Part shown: piece by piece, positions 8,459 through 16,418 of the stretch
How positions within the stretch are numbered: position 1 is the stretch's first letter
Layout: each line of letters begins with the position of its first letter
NCBI GenBank assembly: GCA_902627645.1
Contig: CACOJX010000002.1
Location: forward strand, 32,507 to 96,506
Direction: 5' to 3'
From: an uncultured Pelagibacteraceae bacterium
Lineage (GTDB): Bacteria; Pseudomonadota; Alphaproteobacteria; Pelagibacterales; Pelagibacteraceae
Length of the DNA: 64,000 bases
Notes under the pieces: generated by a model
What the model was told of the DNA's origin: nothing
The model's database searches: none
The model's input: the letters and a program-made list of their open reading frames with translations, nothing else
Made by a program: the position numbers and the translations under genes

Positions 8459-9209
8459 TTCTAATTATTTCAAGGTTTTCAAAATTAAGTACTGTAGTTT
8501 TATTATAAGAATTTTTAAGAGAATTTATATCATTAAAAGGTCCCAAAATAACTCTAAATTTTGTTTTCGAAAGGGGTACAACTTTAATCTTCTTAACACC
8601 GGTTTCTTTACGAATTCTTTTCAACATATCGGAAGCTGATTTTTTATAATAAAAATCGGCAATCTTGATAGAATAAGAAAATTTTTTTATTTCTTTTTTT
8701 GTTTTTTTTATTTTTTTTTCATTAAGGTCATTTATGACTATTCCATCAACAGGAGCCTTTTCCGCAACTTCCCTTTCCTCTTCCCATGTTTTAGTTTTTT
8801 TTGCTATAAAAGACGAATTATTAGAAATTAAAGAAATTTGAACATAAGGTTCATTTAAATCTAATTCGAGGTCTTCTGCAATCCTTTCTGAAATTACTGA
8901 ATTAAAAAAGATTGGATGCTTAATTTTATTTGATTTTACTTTGGCTATTATGCTCTTATTATTTAAAAGATTTGTTATTTTTACACTAGAATTTTTTTTT
9001 AAATTTTTATGAAAAATAAGATTTGATCTATTATCAATTTTTTTATTAACTATATTTTGTTCGTATAATTCTACGTTATATACTAAAGCAAAACCTTTAT
9101 TCGAAAATCTATTATCTATATTTGTTTCTGTTGGAATATTTTGAATATTAGTGGAACAATTTACCAAAAATAATAAAAAGAAAATTAGAAAAAATTTACT
9201 ATAATTCAT
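8451..9209 (-). CDS. RlpA-like lipoprotein with SPOR domain, catalytic region degenerate
   Basis: A 252-residue protein with a lipoprotein-like signal (Leu-Val-Asn-Cys18), a central region resembling the double-psi beta-barrel of RlpA (about 35-135, including a Val-Lys-Ile-Thr-Asn-Leu strand), and a C-terminal SPOR domain (about 172-250) that in this family binds denuded septal glycan. The position between mltB and a D,D-carboxypeptidase is where alphaproteobacteria carry rlpA. However, the family's start motif (Ala-Ser-Tyr-Tyr-Gly type) and the Asn-Asp-Arg-Gly-Pro-Phe catalytic loop are not recognisable, so lytic transglycosylase activity looks doubtful. An adaptor or structural role at the septum is an inference. 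Confidence 0.72.
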   Translation of the reverse strand: MNYSKFFLIFFLLFLVNCSTNIQNIPTETNIDNRFSNKGFALVYNVELYEQNIVNKKIDNRSNLIFHKNLKKNSSVKITNLLNNKSIIAKVKSNKIKHPIFFNSVISERIAEDLELDLNEPYVQISLISNNSSFIAKKTKTWEEEREVAEKAPVDGIVINDLNEKKIKKTKKEIKKFSYSIKIADFYYKKSASDMLKRIRKETGVKKIKVVPLSKTKFRVILGPFNDINSLKNSYNKTTVLNFENLEIIRND

Positions 9210-10200
9210 TTTTAAATCTATCCTTTAACGTACATACTGCCAAACTAAATCTTAAAGATCTATTCCATTTTAAAATTACCTCATAGTTATTGAAAACAAT
9301 ATACGCCGGTTCTAGTTTGTCAGCATTAATTACAATATCTTTATCCGGTGTTATAATGGCCACTTTTGATTTAAGATTTAAATTTTTTGGAAATTCATTT
9401 TTTTCTATATATTTCATAAAAAAACTTAATTTTTTTTTATTCTTAATTTTTTGAGCGGACGTATTTAAATATTTATTAGGTATATTTTCTTTTAATGAAA
9501 TTCTATAAAAACAAGGTTCATTACTTTTCCAACCAATTTTTGATAAATAATTTGCTGCTGAAGCAAAAGCATCTATATTATTTTTTAAATCGATATTTTT
9601 ATTATCATTATAATCTATAGCATAATTATTTATGGTACTTGGCATAAACTGAAAATAACCAAAAGCACCAGCCCAAGATCCATATAAACTTTTATAATCA
9701 ACTTTATTATTTTCAATTAATCTTAAAAGTGTAATCAATTCATTTGTAAAAAATTCTGATCTTCTCTTATCAAAGCTTAAGGTTGCTAAAGAAGATAAAA
9801 TATCCATTTTTCCCACATATGTACCAAAATTTGTTTCTATTCCCATTAATGCTAACATTAACTCTTTTTCAACTTTGAATTCTTTTTCCACTTTGTTAAT
9901 TAATTCTTGATTTTGAAAATATAGTTCTAATCCCTTCTTAAGTTTTTTTGTATTTGACCTTTTGCCAATGTATGTTTTTGTATCCTCATAAAATTCAGGT
10001 TGATAACGATCATACTTAATAACATTAGGTAGGTATTTAGTATCTTCAATAGCTAGATTGAAAGTGTCTTCAGATATATTTTTAGAAAGTGCTAAAACTT
10101 TAAAATTTTTTTTCCACTGCTCAAATTCTAAATTAAGATCTGGATAACATACACTCGGGAATATTAAAAAAATAAAGATCAGAATTTTAATTTTTTTCAT
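9199..10200 (-). CDS. mltB: Lytic murein transglycosylase B
   Basis: A 333-residue family-3 lytic transglycosylase that cleaves the glycan strands of peptidoglycan to 1,6-anhydro ends. A signal peptide occupies residues 1-20. The catalytic glutamate is Glu122 in Met-Gly-Ile-Glu-Thr-Asn-Phe-Gly, followed by Leu-Ala-Thr-Leu-Ser-Phe-Asp, the Ser-Trp-Ala-Gly-Ala-x-Gly-x-Phe-Gln-Phe-Met-Pro-Ser block and a typical Ala-Asn-Tyr-Leu segment. No lipobox is obvious, so it is probably soluble in the periplasm. It overlaps rarD by 14 nt and the rlpA-like gene by 11 nt. Confidence 0.94.
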   Translation of the reverse strand: MKKIKILIFIFLIFPSVCYPDLNLEFEQWKKNFKVLALSKNISEDTFNLAIEDTKYLPNVIKYDRYQPEFYEDTKTYIGKRSNTKKLKKGLELYFQNQELINKVEKEFKVEKELMLALMGIETNFGTYVGKMDILSSLATLSFDKRRSEFFTNELITLLRLIENNKVDYKSLYGSWAGAFGYFQFMPSTINNYAIDYNDNKNIDLKNNIDAFASAANYLSKIGWKSNEPCFYRISLKENIPNKYLNTSAQKIKNKKKLSFFMKYIEKNEFPKNLNLKSKVAIITPDKDIVINADKLEPAYIVFNNYEVILKWNRSLRFSLAVCTLKDRFKNEL

Positions 10201-11065
10201 ATAAATCCTTTAAATATATAATTACAGCAACCCAAATAATAATAAAACTGAGAAATTTTAGAGATGAAAAATCCTCATTGTAATAAAAAAAACCTAAAAT
10301 AAACTGCAAAGTTGGCGTTATATAAAAAATCATTCCTGTGGGTCCTAAACCAATAAGTTCAACACCTCTCACATATAAAAATAAAGGAATCACAGTCATT
10401 GGACCAGCTAAAACTAAAAATAGACTAAGACCAGGATTAGATATACTAAAATCATTGAAACCTGCTTTTGAAATTAGATAAAAAACAAATAAAGCAAAAG
10501 GAAGTATATATAAACTTTCAATTAAAAGACCTATATCAGTATCAACATCAATTTTTTTTCTTACCAAATTATAAAAGGCCCAACTAAATGCTACAACTAA
10601 TCCAACCCAGGGCAAACTTTTCAAACTAAAGAAAATTAAAATTAAGATTGATATTAGAACAAGTAAAATTGATATGACTCTTTTTTTATTTAATCTTTCT
10701 TTAAAAAAAATATATCCTAGTAGAACACTTATTATTGGCATTATAAAATATCCAAAACTAGCATCAATGATCCTATCAGTTGCTACCGCATAAATCCATA
10801 TAGCCCAATTAATAAAAATTAAGAATCCTGAAAAAAATAATCCTATTAAATTTTTGTTAATTGAAATTACTTCTTTAAAAATTTTCCATTTTGAAAAAAA
10901 GGTGGTCGTTATTATTAACATAAAACTTGTCCATAAGCATCGATGAGCAACTAATTCGATATGTCCAATGAATGAGACATATTCAAAATATATTACTCCT
11001 ATAAAACCCCACCAAAATGATCCTAATGATGTTAGGTATATACCCTTATTAAAATCTTGTTTCAT
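10187..11065 (-). CDS. rarD: RarD-type EamA-family permease
   Basis: A 292-residue inner-membrane protein with about ten hydrophobic helices, matching RarD of the drug/metabolite transporter superfamily. RarD-like sequence is seen at the start (Gly-Ile-Tyr-Leu-Thr-Ser-Leu-Gly-Ser-Phe-Trp-Trp-Gly), in His-Arg-x-x-Trp-Thr near residue 43, and in the C-terminal Gly-Pro-Thr-Gly-Met-Ile-Phe-Tyr-Ile-x-Pro-Thr-x-Gln-Phe segment. The substrate of RarD proteins is generally unknown. It is the first gene of the leftward chain that runs to 2721, with an 88-nt spacer to the oppositely oriented tRNA-Ser. Confidence 0.9.
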   Translation of the reverse strand: MKQDFNKGIYLTSLGSFWWGFIGVIYFEYVSFIGHIELVAHRCLWTSFMLIITTTFFSKWKIFKEVISINKNLIGLFFSGFLIFINWAIWIYAVATDRIIDASFGYFIMPIISVLLGYIFFKERLNKKRVISILLVLISILILIFFSLKSLPWVGLVVAFSWAFYNLVRKKIDVDTDIGLLIESLYILPFALFVFYLISKAGFNDFSISNPGLSLFLVLAGPMTVIPLFLYVRGVELIGLGPTGMIFYITPTLQFILGFFYYNEDFSSLKFLSFIIIWVAVIIYLKDLYEKN

Positions 11066-11153
11066 AGATAAATAAATGAATAAAATAATTGTTAGTTAAA
11101 TAAACTATTTTATAGTTGAATTAAATGATTTTAATTATAAAAGCATCTTAAAC

Positions 11154-11243
11154 GGAGAGATGGCTGAGCGGTTGAAAGCACCGGTCTTGAAAACCGGCAA
11201 AGGGGCAACTCTTTCCTGGGTTCGAATCCCAGTCTCTCCGCCA
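11154..11243 (+). tRNA. tRNA-Ser(UGA)
   Basis: Acceptor stem GGAGAGA/TCTCTCC, anticodon stem CCGGT/ACCGG around a loop with anticodon TGA, a long class II variable arm, a TTCGAAT T-loop, discriminator G and an encoded CCA (11241-11243). Its 3' end lies 9 nt from the stop of the convergent sdhE gene. Confidence 0.97.
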
Positions 11244-11252
11244 TCAAAACCT

Positions 11253-11510
11253 TTAATATTTAAAATTTTTAAATAAATTATTAATTTTATTGTCTTCAAA
11301 TTCTATATTAGTTTTTAATCCATTATAAAAATTATAAAGATTATTATCATCTATTTCTAAGAAATTGATTAATTCATTTAACTCTTCAAAATTTAATTTA
11401 TCAAGATACTTATTAGTGAAAGCTCCTAAAAGTTTATCCATTTCTTTTGTACCGCGATAATTTGATCTGTAAATGATCTTTTTTTTTATTTGTTCTATAT
11501 CGACGTTCAT
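11253..11510 (-). CDS. sdhE: FAD assembly factor SdhE (succinate dehydrogenase assembly factor 2)
   Basis: An 85-residue helical protein of the SdhE/SDH5 family, which promotes covalent attachment of FAD to the flavoprotein subunit of succinate dehydrogenase. The diagnostic Arg-Gly-x-x-Glu motif is at Arg19-Gly20...Glu23 followed by Met-Asp, and the helical bundle and size match. It diverges from recG with only 22 nt between the two start codons, so regulatory sequence must be compact or lie inside the neighbouring gene. Confidence 0.9.
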   Translation of the reverse strand: MNVDIEQIKKKIIYRSNYRGTKEMDKLLGAFTNKYLDKLNFEELNELINFLEIDDNNLYNFYNGLKTNIEFEDNKINNLFKNFKY

Positions 11511-11518
11511 AATAGGAA

Positions 11519-11525
11519 TATAATA
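11519..11525. promoter_or_regulatory. Overlapping divergent -10 elements between sdhE and recG
   Basis: In the 22-nt spacer the plus strand reads TATAAT at 11519-11524 and the minus strand reads TATTAT at 11520-11525. Transcription starting 7 nt downstream would begin near 11531 for recG (ATG at 11533) and near 11513 for sdhE (ATG at 11510), giving nearly leaderless mRNAs. No good -35 matches were found on either side. The match is direct; promoter activity is inference and chance is a real alternative in AT-rich DNA. Confidence 0.3.
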
Positions 11526-11532
11526 TTAGTTT

Positions 11533-13584
11533 ATGGATATTAAAAGAAATTATAAATATTTATTGTCTGATCTTAGTGCACTAAAAGGTGTAGGAGTAAA
11601 AACAACAAATTTACTTAAAAGAAAAAAGATAAATACTATTTTTGATCTTTTATGGAAGTTACCAAAATCCTATACTGATCGAAGTTTATCGTCAAAAATT
11701 AAAGATTTAAAAATTGATGAAGTACAAACAATAACTATTATTCCACAAAAATACTCATTTCCAAGAGTAAGAAATTTACCAAATCGAGTTTTATGTAATG
11801 ATGAAACTGGTGAAATAGATTGTGTTTTTTTTAATAGTTATGAAGGATATATAAAAAAAATATTACCTATTGGAAAAGAAGTCACTATTAGTGGTAAAAT
11901 TAAATATTTCCGTAACAAATATCAATTAACAAATCCTAAATATATTTCAGAAGACTCCTCTATCATAAAACAAAAACATAACAGTTATTCATTAACTGAA
12001 GGCATAAGTGAAAAAGTTTATAATAGGATTATATTACAAATTATTCAAAATTTGCCTGAAATTGATGAATGGCATTCAAAAAACATATTAAAAAAATTTG
12101 ATTATATTGGTTGGAATGATTCGATAAAAAAATTACATAGACCAGAAAACATTGGTAAATTTAAAGAAAACTTTTATCAAAGACTTGCTTTTGATGAAAT
12201 TTTCTCAACTTTTTTAGTAAATTCAGAAATCCGAAAAAAAATTAAAAAAATTAAAAAAACAAAGAAAAAATTTAATATCAAAAAACAAAATCAAATATTA
12301 TCTAAATTAGACTTTTCATTAACTAATGACCAAAATAAAACATTAAATGAGATTAATAAAGATTTATGCTCAGACAAAAAAATGTTTAGATTACTTCAGG
12401 GTGATGTTGGGAGTGGTAAAACAATAGTATCTTTACTATCTGCCTACAACACCATCAGTTCAGATTTTCAAGTAGCGGTTATGGCACCTACTGAAATATT
12501 AGCAAGACAACATTTCATGTTAGCTAAAAAAATATTTCCTAAAAATATTAAAATAGAATTACTCTCAGGAAAATCATCTTATAAAGATAAAAAAAATATT
12601 TTAGATAAATTGATAAAAAAAGAAATCGATATAATTTTTGGTACACATGCTTTATTTCAAAAAAAAGTTGAATTTAAAAGACTGGGATTAATAATTATTG
12701 ATGAACAACATAAATTTGGTGTTAATCAAAGAAAAAGATTATCAGATAAAGCTGGAAAAGATTGTGATGTTCTCTTAATGACTGCAACACCAATACCTCG
12801 TACTTTAACAATGACTATTTACGGAGATATGGATCTTTCAATTATAAGAGAAAAACCAAATATTCGGAAACCTGTAAAGACTTATAGTAAACTTGATAGT
12901 AAAATTGAAGATGTGATAAATTTTGTAAAAAAAGAAATCCAATTTGGAAACCAAATTTTTTGGGTATGTCCCTTAATAGAAGAGTCTAAAAAAATTGATC
13001 ATACTTCAGCAGTTAAAAAATCTGAATATTTAAAAAAGATATTTCCTAATGAAGTTTATTTACTTCATGGAAAGACAACTATTGATGAAAAAGAGAAAAT
13101 CCTGAACAAATTTGTAAAAAACGAATTTAAGATTTTAGTCTCGACTACTATCATTGAAGTGGGTATAGATTTTCCAAACGCGAATGTAATAGTAATAGAA
13201 AACGCAAATAAATTTGGTTTATCTCAATTACACCAATTGAGAGGTAGAGTTGGAAGAGGCTATAAACAGTCAACGTGTATATTAATGTTTAAGTCAAATT
13301 TAACTGACAATGCAAAAAAAAGAATTAACATATTAAAAGACTCTAATGATGGATTTAAGATATCTGAGGAAGATATGAAACTTAGAGGTTTTGGGGACAT
13401 TCTCGGTTTTAAACAAAGTGGGATTAAAAACTTTAAACTAGCAGATCCCATACATAATCATGAACTTTTTATTTTAGCTGAAAAAGAAATAAAAAGAATT
13501 GAAATTGAAAAAGAAGACATAAGAAAATTTAAACCATTAATAAAATTATATGATCGAGCAGATGTAATTAATGATATTGCCTAA
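11533..13584 (+). CDS. recG: ATP-dependent DNA helicase RecG
   Basis: A 683-residue superfamily 2 helicase that remodels stalled replication forks and branched DNA. The N-terminal wedge domain with an OB fold (about 60-150) is followed by helicase motifs: Walker A Gly-Asp-Val-Gly-Ser-Gly-Lys-Thr at 290-297, Asp-Glu-Gln-His at 390-393, Met-Thr-Ala-Thr-Pro-Ile-Pro-Arg-Thr just after, and the C-terminal Gln-Leu-Arg-Gly-Arg-Val-Gly-Arg-Gly motif VI. Length is normal for alphaproteobacteria. Its last 4 nt overlap the convergent DUF502 gene, leaving no room for a separate terminator. Confidence 0.97.
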   Translation: MDIKRNYKYLLSDLSALKGVGVKTTNLLKRKKINTIFDLLWKLPKSYTDRSLSSKIKDLKIDEVQTITIIPQKYSFPRVRNLPNRVLCNDETGEIDCVFFNSYEGYIKKILPIGKEVTISGKIKYFRNKYQLTNPKYISEDSSIIKQKHNSYSLTEGISEKVYNRIILQIIQNLPEIDEWHSKNILKKFDYIGWNDSIKKLHRPENIGKFKENFYQRLAFDEIFSTFLVNSEIRKKIKKIKKTKKKFNIKKQNQILSKLDFSLTNDQNKTLNEINKDLCSDKKMFRLLQGDVGSGKTIVSLLSAYNTISSDFQVAVMAPTEILARQHFMLAKKIFPKNIKIELLSGKSSYKDKKNILDKLIKKEIDIIFGTHALFQKKVEFKRLGLIIIDEQHKFGVNQRKRLSDKAGKDCDVLLMTATPIPRTLTMTIYGDMDLSIIREKPNIRKPVKTYSKLDSKIEDVINFVKKEIQFGNQIFWVCPLIEESKKIDHTSAVKKSEYLKKIFPNEVYLLHGKTTIDEKEKILNKFVKNEFKILVSTTIIEVGIDFPNANVIVIENANKFGLSQLHQLRGRVGRGYKQSTCILMFKSNLTDNAKKRINILKDSNDGFKISEEDMKLRGFGDILGFKQSGIKNFKLADPIHNHELFILAEKEIKRIEIEKEDIRKFKPLIKLYDRADVINDIA

Positions 13585-14201
13585 CTCTTACCTGTAGATG
13601 TTCCGGCAGAAACAATAAATTTAGATGCTTCTTCAAATGTCATATTTAAATATATAACTTCATCTATTGGAAACATAAGTAAAAAACCACTTGTAGGGTT
13701 CGGTGTTGTTGGAACAAAAACATTAATTAATTTTTTATTAGTTTTTTCAGCCATCTCTCCTTTATTTTCTTTTGTTGCAAATCCAACTGCCCAAACACCT
13801 TTTCTAGGATATTCTATTAAGACAACACTTTTTTTATCATTATCATCTTTATTAGAAAATGTTTCTGTCATTTGAACTATTGCTGAATAAATAGTTCTTA
13901 AAACAGGAATTCTCTTAAATAGATCATCAATTAGTTTAAGAATTCGTTTACCTAAAAAGGATAAAGATAAACCTCCAACAATTGTAATAAAAATTACTGA
14001 AATGATAATTTCAATCCCCGGTATTGCAAATGGTAGGTAATTATTAGGGTTTATATTTTCTGGAATTATTTTTGATGAAACTCCAATTAATATTTTACTT
14101 AAATATAAAGTAAAACCAATAGGGATTAATACCACAACTCCAGTTATAAAATAATTTCTTAGAATAAGAGTTAATGATCTTTTTTTTTTATTTTTTGACA
14201 T
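13581..14201 (-). CDS. DUF502 family membrane protein
   Basis: A 206-residue protein of the DUF502 family. It has a basic N-terminus (Lys-Lys-Lys-Arg-Ser), two transmembrane helices (about 14-37 and 57-80), then a soluble beta-rich domain with the Pro-Val-Leu-Arg-Thr-Ile-Tyr motif near residue 98 and a Val-Phe-Val-Pro-Thr-Thr-Pro-Asn-Pro-Thr-Ser-Gly segment near 160, both hallmarks of the family. Biochemical function is unknown. In alphaproteobacteria it commonly neighbours recG, as here, where the genes converge with a 4-nt overlap. A possible 25-codon peptide gene ends 3 nt upstream of its start. Confidence 0.88.
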   Translation of the reverse strand: MSKNKKKRSLTLILRNYFITGVVVLIPIGFTLYLSKILIGVSSKIIPENINPNNYLPFAIPGIEIIISVIFITIVGGLSLSFLGKRILKLIDDLFKRIPVLRTIYSAIVQMTETFSNKDDNDKKSVVLIEYPRKGVWAVGFATKENKGEMAEKTNKKLINVFVPTTPNPTSGFLLMFPIDEVIYLNMTFEEASKFIVSAGTSTGKS

Positions 14202-14204
14202 AAA

Positions 14205-14282
14205 TTAACTAAAACTTGAGTAGATTACGAACAAAATAGCCACTATGAAAAGCAATAATAATATTTTATTATTTAGATTCAT
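14205..14282 (-). CDS. Possible 25-residue single-helix membrane peptide
   Basis: An ATG at 14282 opens a 25-codon frame ending with TAA at 14205-14207. The peptide has a short polar N-terminus with Lys6, then an unbroken hydrophobic stretch (about residues 7-20) and a Ser-rich end, as expected for a small single-pass membrane protein. The stop is 3 nt from the ATG of the DUF502 gene, an operon-like spacing. Against it: hydrophobic short frames arise easily in AT-rich DNA and no good ribosome-binding site is visible. Confidence 0.3.
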   Translation of the reverse strand: MNLNNKILLLLFIVAILFVIYSSFS

Positions 14283-14312
14283 TAATTAATATAATACCAA
14301 TGTTATAGTAAA

Positions 14313-15140
14313 ATGAATAGAAGAAAATTTTTGTCATATGTTGGTTGTAGTTGTGGAGGTTTGCTTTTAAACTCGTGTGCCACAGCACCTATCACAGAAA
14401 GAAAGCAGCTTAAAATAATACCTGAAGCAAAATTGAATGCTCAAGCAGCTCAAATTTACGAAAAAGTAAAAGAAAAAGAAAAATTAAGCAAGGATACAAA
14501 AACCTTAAATCTAATTAAAGAAATTGGAAAAAGCATGGAAGATTCTATTAGTGAGTATTTTTACTTATCAAAACAAAATGATCCTACTGCAAATTTTGAT
14601 TGGGAATATATTCTTATAGAAAATAAAAATGTCAGAAACGCCTGGTGTATGCCAGGAGGTAAAATTGCCGTTTATACAGGTATACTAGATGTAACTAAAA
14701 ACACTAATGGGTTGGCAGCTGTAATGGGTCATGAAATAGCACATGCTGTTGCAAAGCATTCTGTAGAGCGAGCTAGTAGAAGTGCTATTCTTAACACCAG
14801 TACGCAATTAATAGATATTTTTACTGGAGGAAAACTTTCTCAAGTAAATAGAGCGACTGGAATGAACACAGTGGGTTTGTTATCACAATTGGGAATAATG
14901 AACCCTTTTACTAGAAAACAAGAAAGTGAGGCTGATTATCTTGGGATGATTTTTTCATCATTGTCGGGCTATGATATAAGAGAGACTGTTAAAATTTGGG
15001 AAAGAATGAAAGAATTTAATAAAGGCAAAGAAACTCCAGAGTTTATGAGCACTCATCCATCTGCAGACAACCGTATAAAAAAAATAAACGAATGGACTAA
15101 TGAAATAATCATTGATTATCCACCGATCAAATTATCTTAA
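14313..15140 (+). CDS. M48-family zinc metalloprotease, probable lipoprotein
   Basis: A 275-residue peptidase of the M48 family (LoiP/BepA/Oma1-like). The zinc motif His140-Glu-Ile-Ala-His144 is intact and a Glu in Gln-Glu-Ser-Glu-Ala-Asp, about 65 residues later, provides the third ligand. The N-terminus reads Asn-Arg-Arg-Lys-Phe-Leu, resembling a twin-arginine signal, followed by a hydrophobic stretch and Leu-Asn-Ser-Cys22 as lipobox, so export as a lipoprotein is likely. Such proteins degrade misfolded envelope proteins. It is separated by only 3 nt from the 3' end of the convergent tRNA-Lys. Confidence 0.88.
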   Translation: MNRRKFLSYVGCSCGGLLLNSCATAPITERKQLKIIPEAKLNAQAAQIYEKVKEKEKLSKDTKTLNLIKEIGKSMEDSISEYFYLSKQNDPTANFDWEYILIENKNVRNAWCMPGGKIAVYTGILDVTKNTNGLAAVMGHEIAHAVAKHSVERASRSAILNTSTQLIDIFTGGKLSQVNRATGMNTVGLLSQLGIMNPFTRKQESEADYLGMIFSSLSGYDIRETVKIWERMKEFNKGKETPEFMSTHPSADNRIKKINEWTNEIIIDYPPIKLS

Positions 15141-15143
15141 TTT

Positions 15144-15219
<76 letters not shown>

Positions 15220-15239
15220 AAAATTAAAGGATTGAAGGA

Positions 15240-15269
15240 TTTATATACAGATAAATTTAAGTTTTTCAA
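15240..15269 (-). promoter_or_regulatory. Putative promoter of tRNA-Lys
   Basis: Minus-strand TTGAAA (15264-15269) and TATAAA (15240-15245) are separated by 18 nt, each matching five of six consensus bases. The predicted start lies about 13 nt ahead of the mature tRNA 5' end at 15219. The rest of the 80-nt spacer to tgt holds nothing else that I recognise. Confidence 0.4.
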
Positions 15270-15299
15270 ATGACATTTTGGTCAAATTTAATCTCAAAT

Positions 15300-16412
15300 T
15301 TACAACTTATTTATGTATTTATCATGAAATTGATCATAGGTACCTTTTTGAATATTAATTCGAATAGATTTCATCAATTCTTGGTAAAAATTTATATTGT
15401 GCAATGTAAGCAGCATTGATGCTAAAATTTCATTAGTATTAAAAAGATGATTCAAATAATTCAAAGAATATTTATTTAAATCAAATTTGTCACAGTTTTT
15501 ATCCAAAGGAGAATTATCATTTTGATATCTGTTATTTTTAACATTGACCCTGCCATTCCAAGTAAAAGCTAACCCTGTTCTTCCTGATCTTGAAGGTAAA
15601 ACACAATCAAACATATCAATGCCTCTTTTGACAGCTCCTAAAATATCCGAGGGTGTACCTACGCCCATCAGATAATGAGGTTTTTCATCTGGGAGATCAG
15701 TTTTGATATCTTCTAATACCTTAAACATTTCTTCTTGTGTTTCACCAACTGCTAGTCCCCCTAAAGCATATCCATCAAAACCAATCTCAATCAAACTTTT
15801 TAAAGATTTAAGTCTTAAATCCTTAAATAAACCTCCTTGTATAATACCAAATAAAGCTTTGTGTGGTTTTTTTCCAAAGGCAACTTTTGATCTTTTGGCC
15901 CAGTGCAAAGACAAGTTCATTGACTCTTTAATCATATTATAGTCATTGCTTTTTTTTGGACACTCGTCCATTATCATTACTATATCGGAGTTAAGGCCTA
16001 ATTGAATTCTTATACTTTCTTCTGGACTCAAATAAAATTTTTTTCCGTCAACATGTGAGTTAAAAATTGCTCCTTTTTCTTTATCAATTTTATTTAATTT
16101 AGATAATGACATCACTTGAAATCCCCCTGAGTCAGTAAGTATCGGTAAGTCACAATTCATAAAATTATGTAATCCTCCCGCAGACTCAATACGTTCTACT
16201 CCCGGTCTAATCATTAGATGATAAGTATTTGAAAGAATTATTTCTGATCCTGTTTCTTTAATATCATTTATAGTACAAGCTTTTACTGTTGCTTGAGTTC
16301 CGACAGGCATAAAGGCAGGGGTATGAATATTGCCTCTATGTGTTTCAATTAAACCATATCTTGCATATTTATCTTTTGCTAAAACATTAAAGGCAAAATT
16401 TTTTAATGCCAT
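15300..16412 (-). CDS. tgt: tRNA-guanine transglycosylase, zinc site altered
   Basis: A 370-residue TIM-barrel enzyme of the bacterial TGT family, which exchanges guanine-34 for preQ1 in tRNAs with GUN anticodons. Core motifs are present: Thr-Asp-Ser-Gly-Gly-Phe-Gln-Val, Gly-Gly-Leu-Ala-Val-Gly-Glu, and Met-Phe-Asp-Cys-Val-Leu-Pro-Ser-Arg with the catalytic Asp. The structural zinc site is unusual. The family has Cys-x-Cys-x-x-Cys and a His 31 residues from the first Cys; here Cys307 and His338 remain but positions 309 and 312 are Lys and Leu. The enzyme may fold without zinc or bind it weakly. It is followed upstream by a cyclophilin gene 6 nt away. Confidence 0.95.
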   Translation of the reverse strand: MALKNFAFNVLAKDKYARYGLIETHRGNIHTPAFMPVGTQATVKACTINDIKETGSEIILSNTYHLMIRPGVERIESAGGLHNFMNCDLPILTDSGGFQVMSLSKLNKIDKEKGAIFNSHVDGKKFYLSPEESIRIQLGLNSDIVMIMDECPKKSNDYNMIKESMNLSLHWAKRSKVAFGKKPHKALFGIIQGGLFKDLRLKSLKSLIEIGFDGYALGGLAVGETQEEMFKVLEDIKTDLPDEKPHYLMGVGTPSDILGAVKRGIDMFDCVLPSRSGRTGLAFTWNGRVNVKNNRYQNDNSPLDKNCDKFDLNKYSLNYLNHLFNTNEILASMLLTLHNINFYQELMKSIRINIQKGTYDQFHDKYINKL

Positions 16413-16418
16413 TTAATA

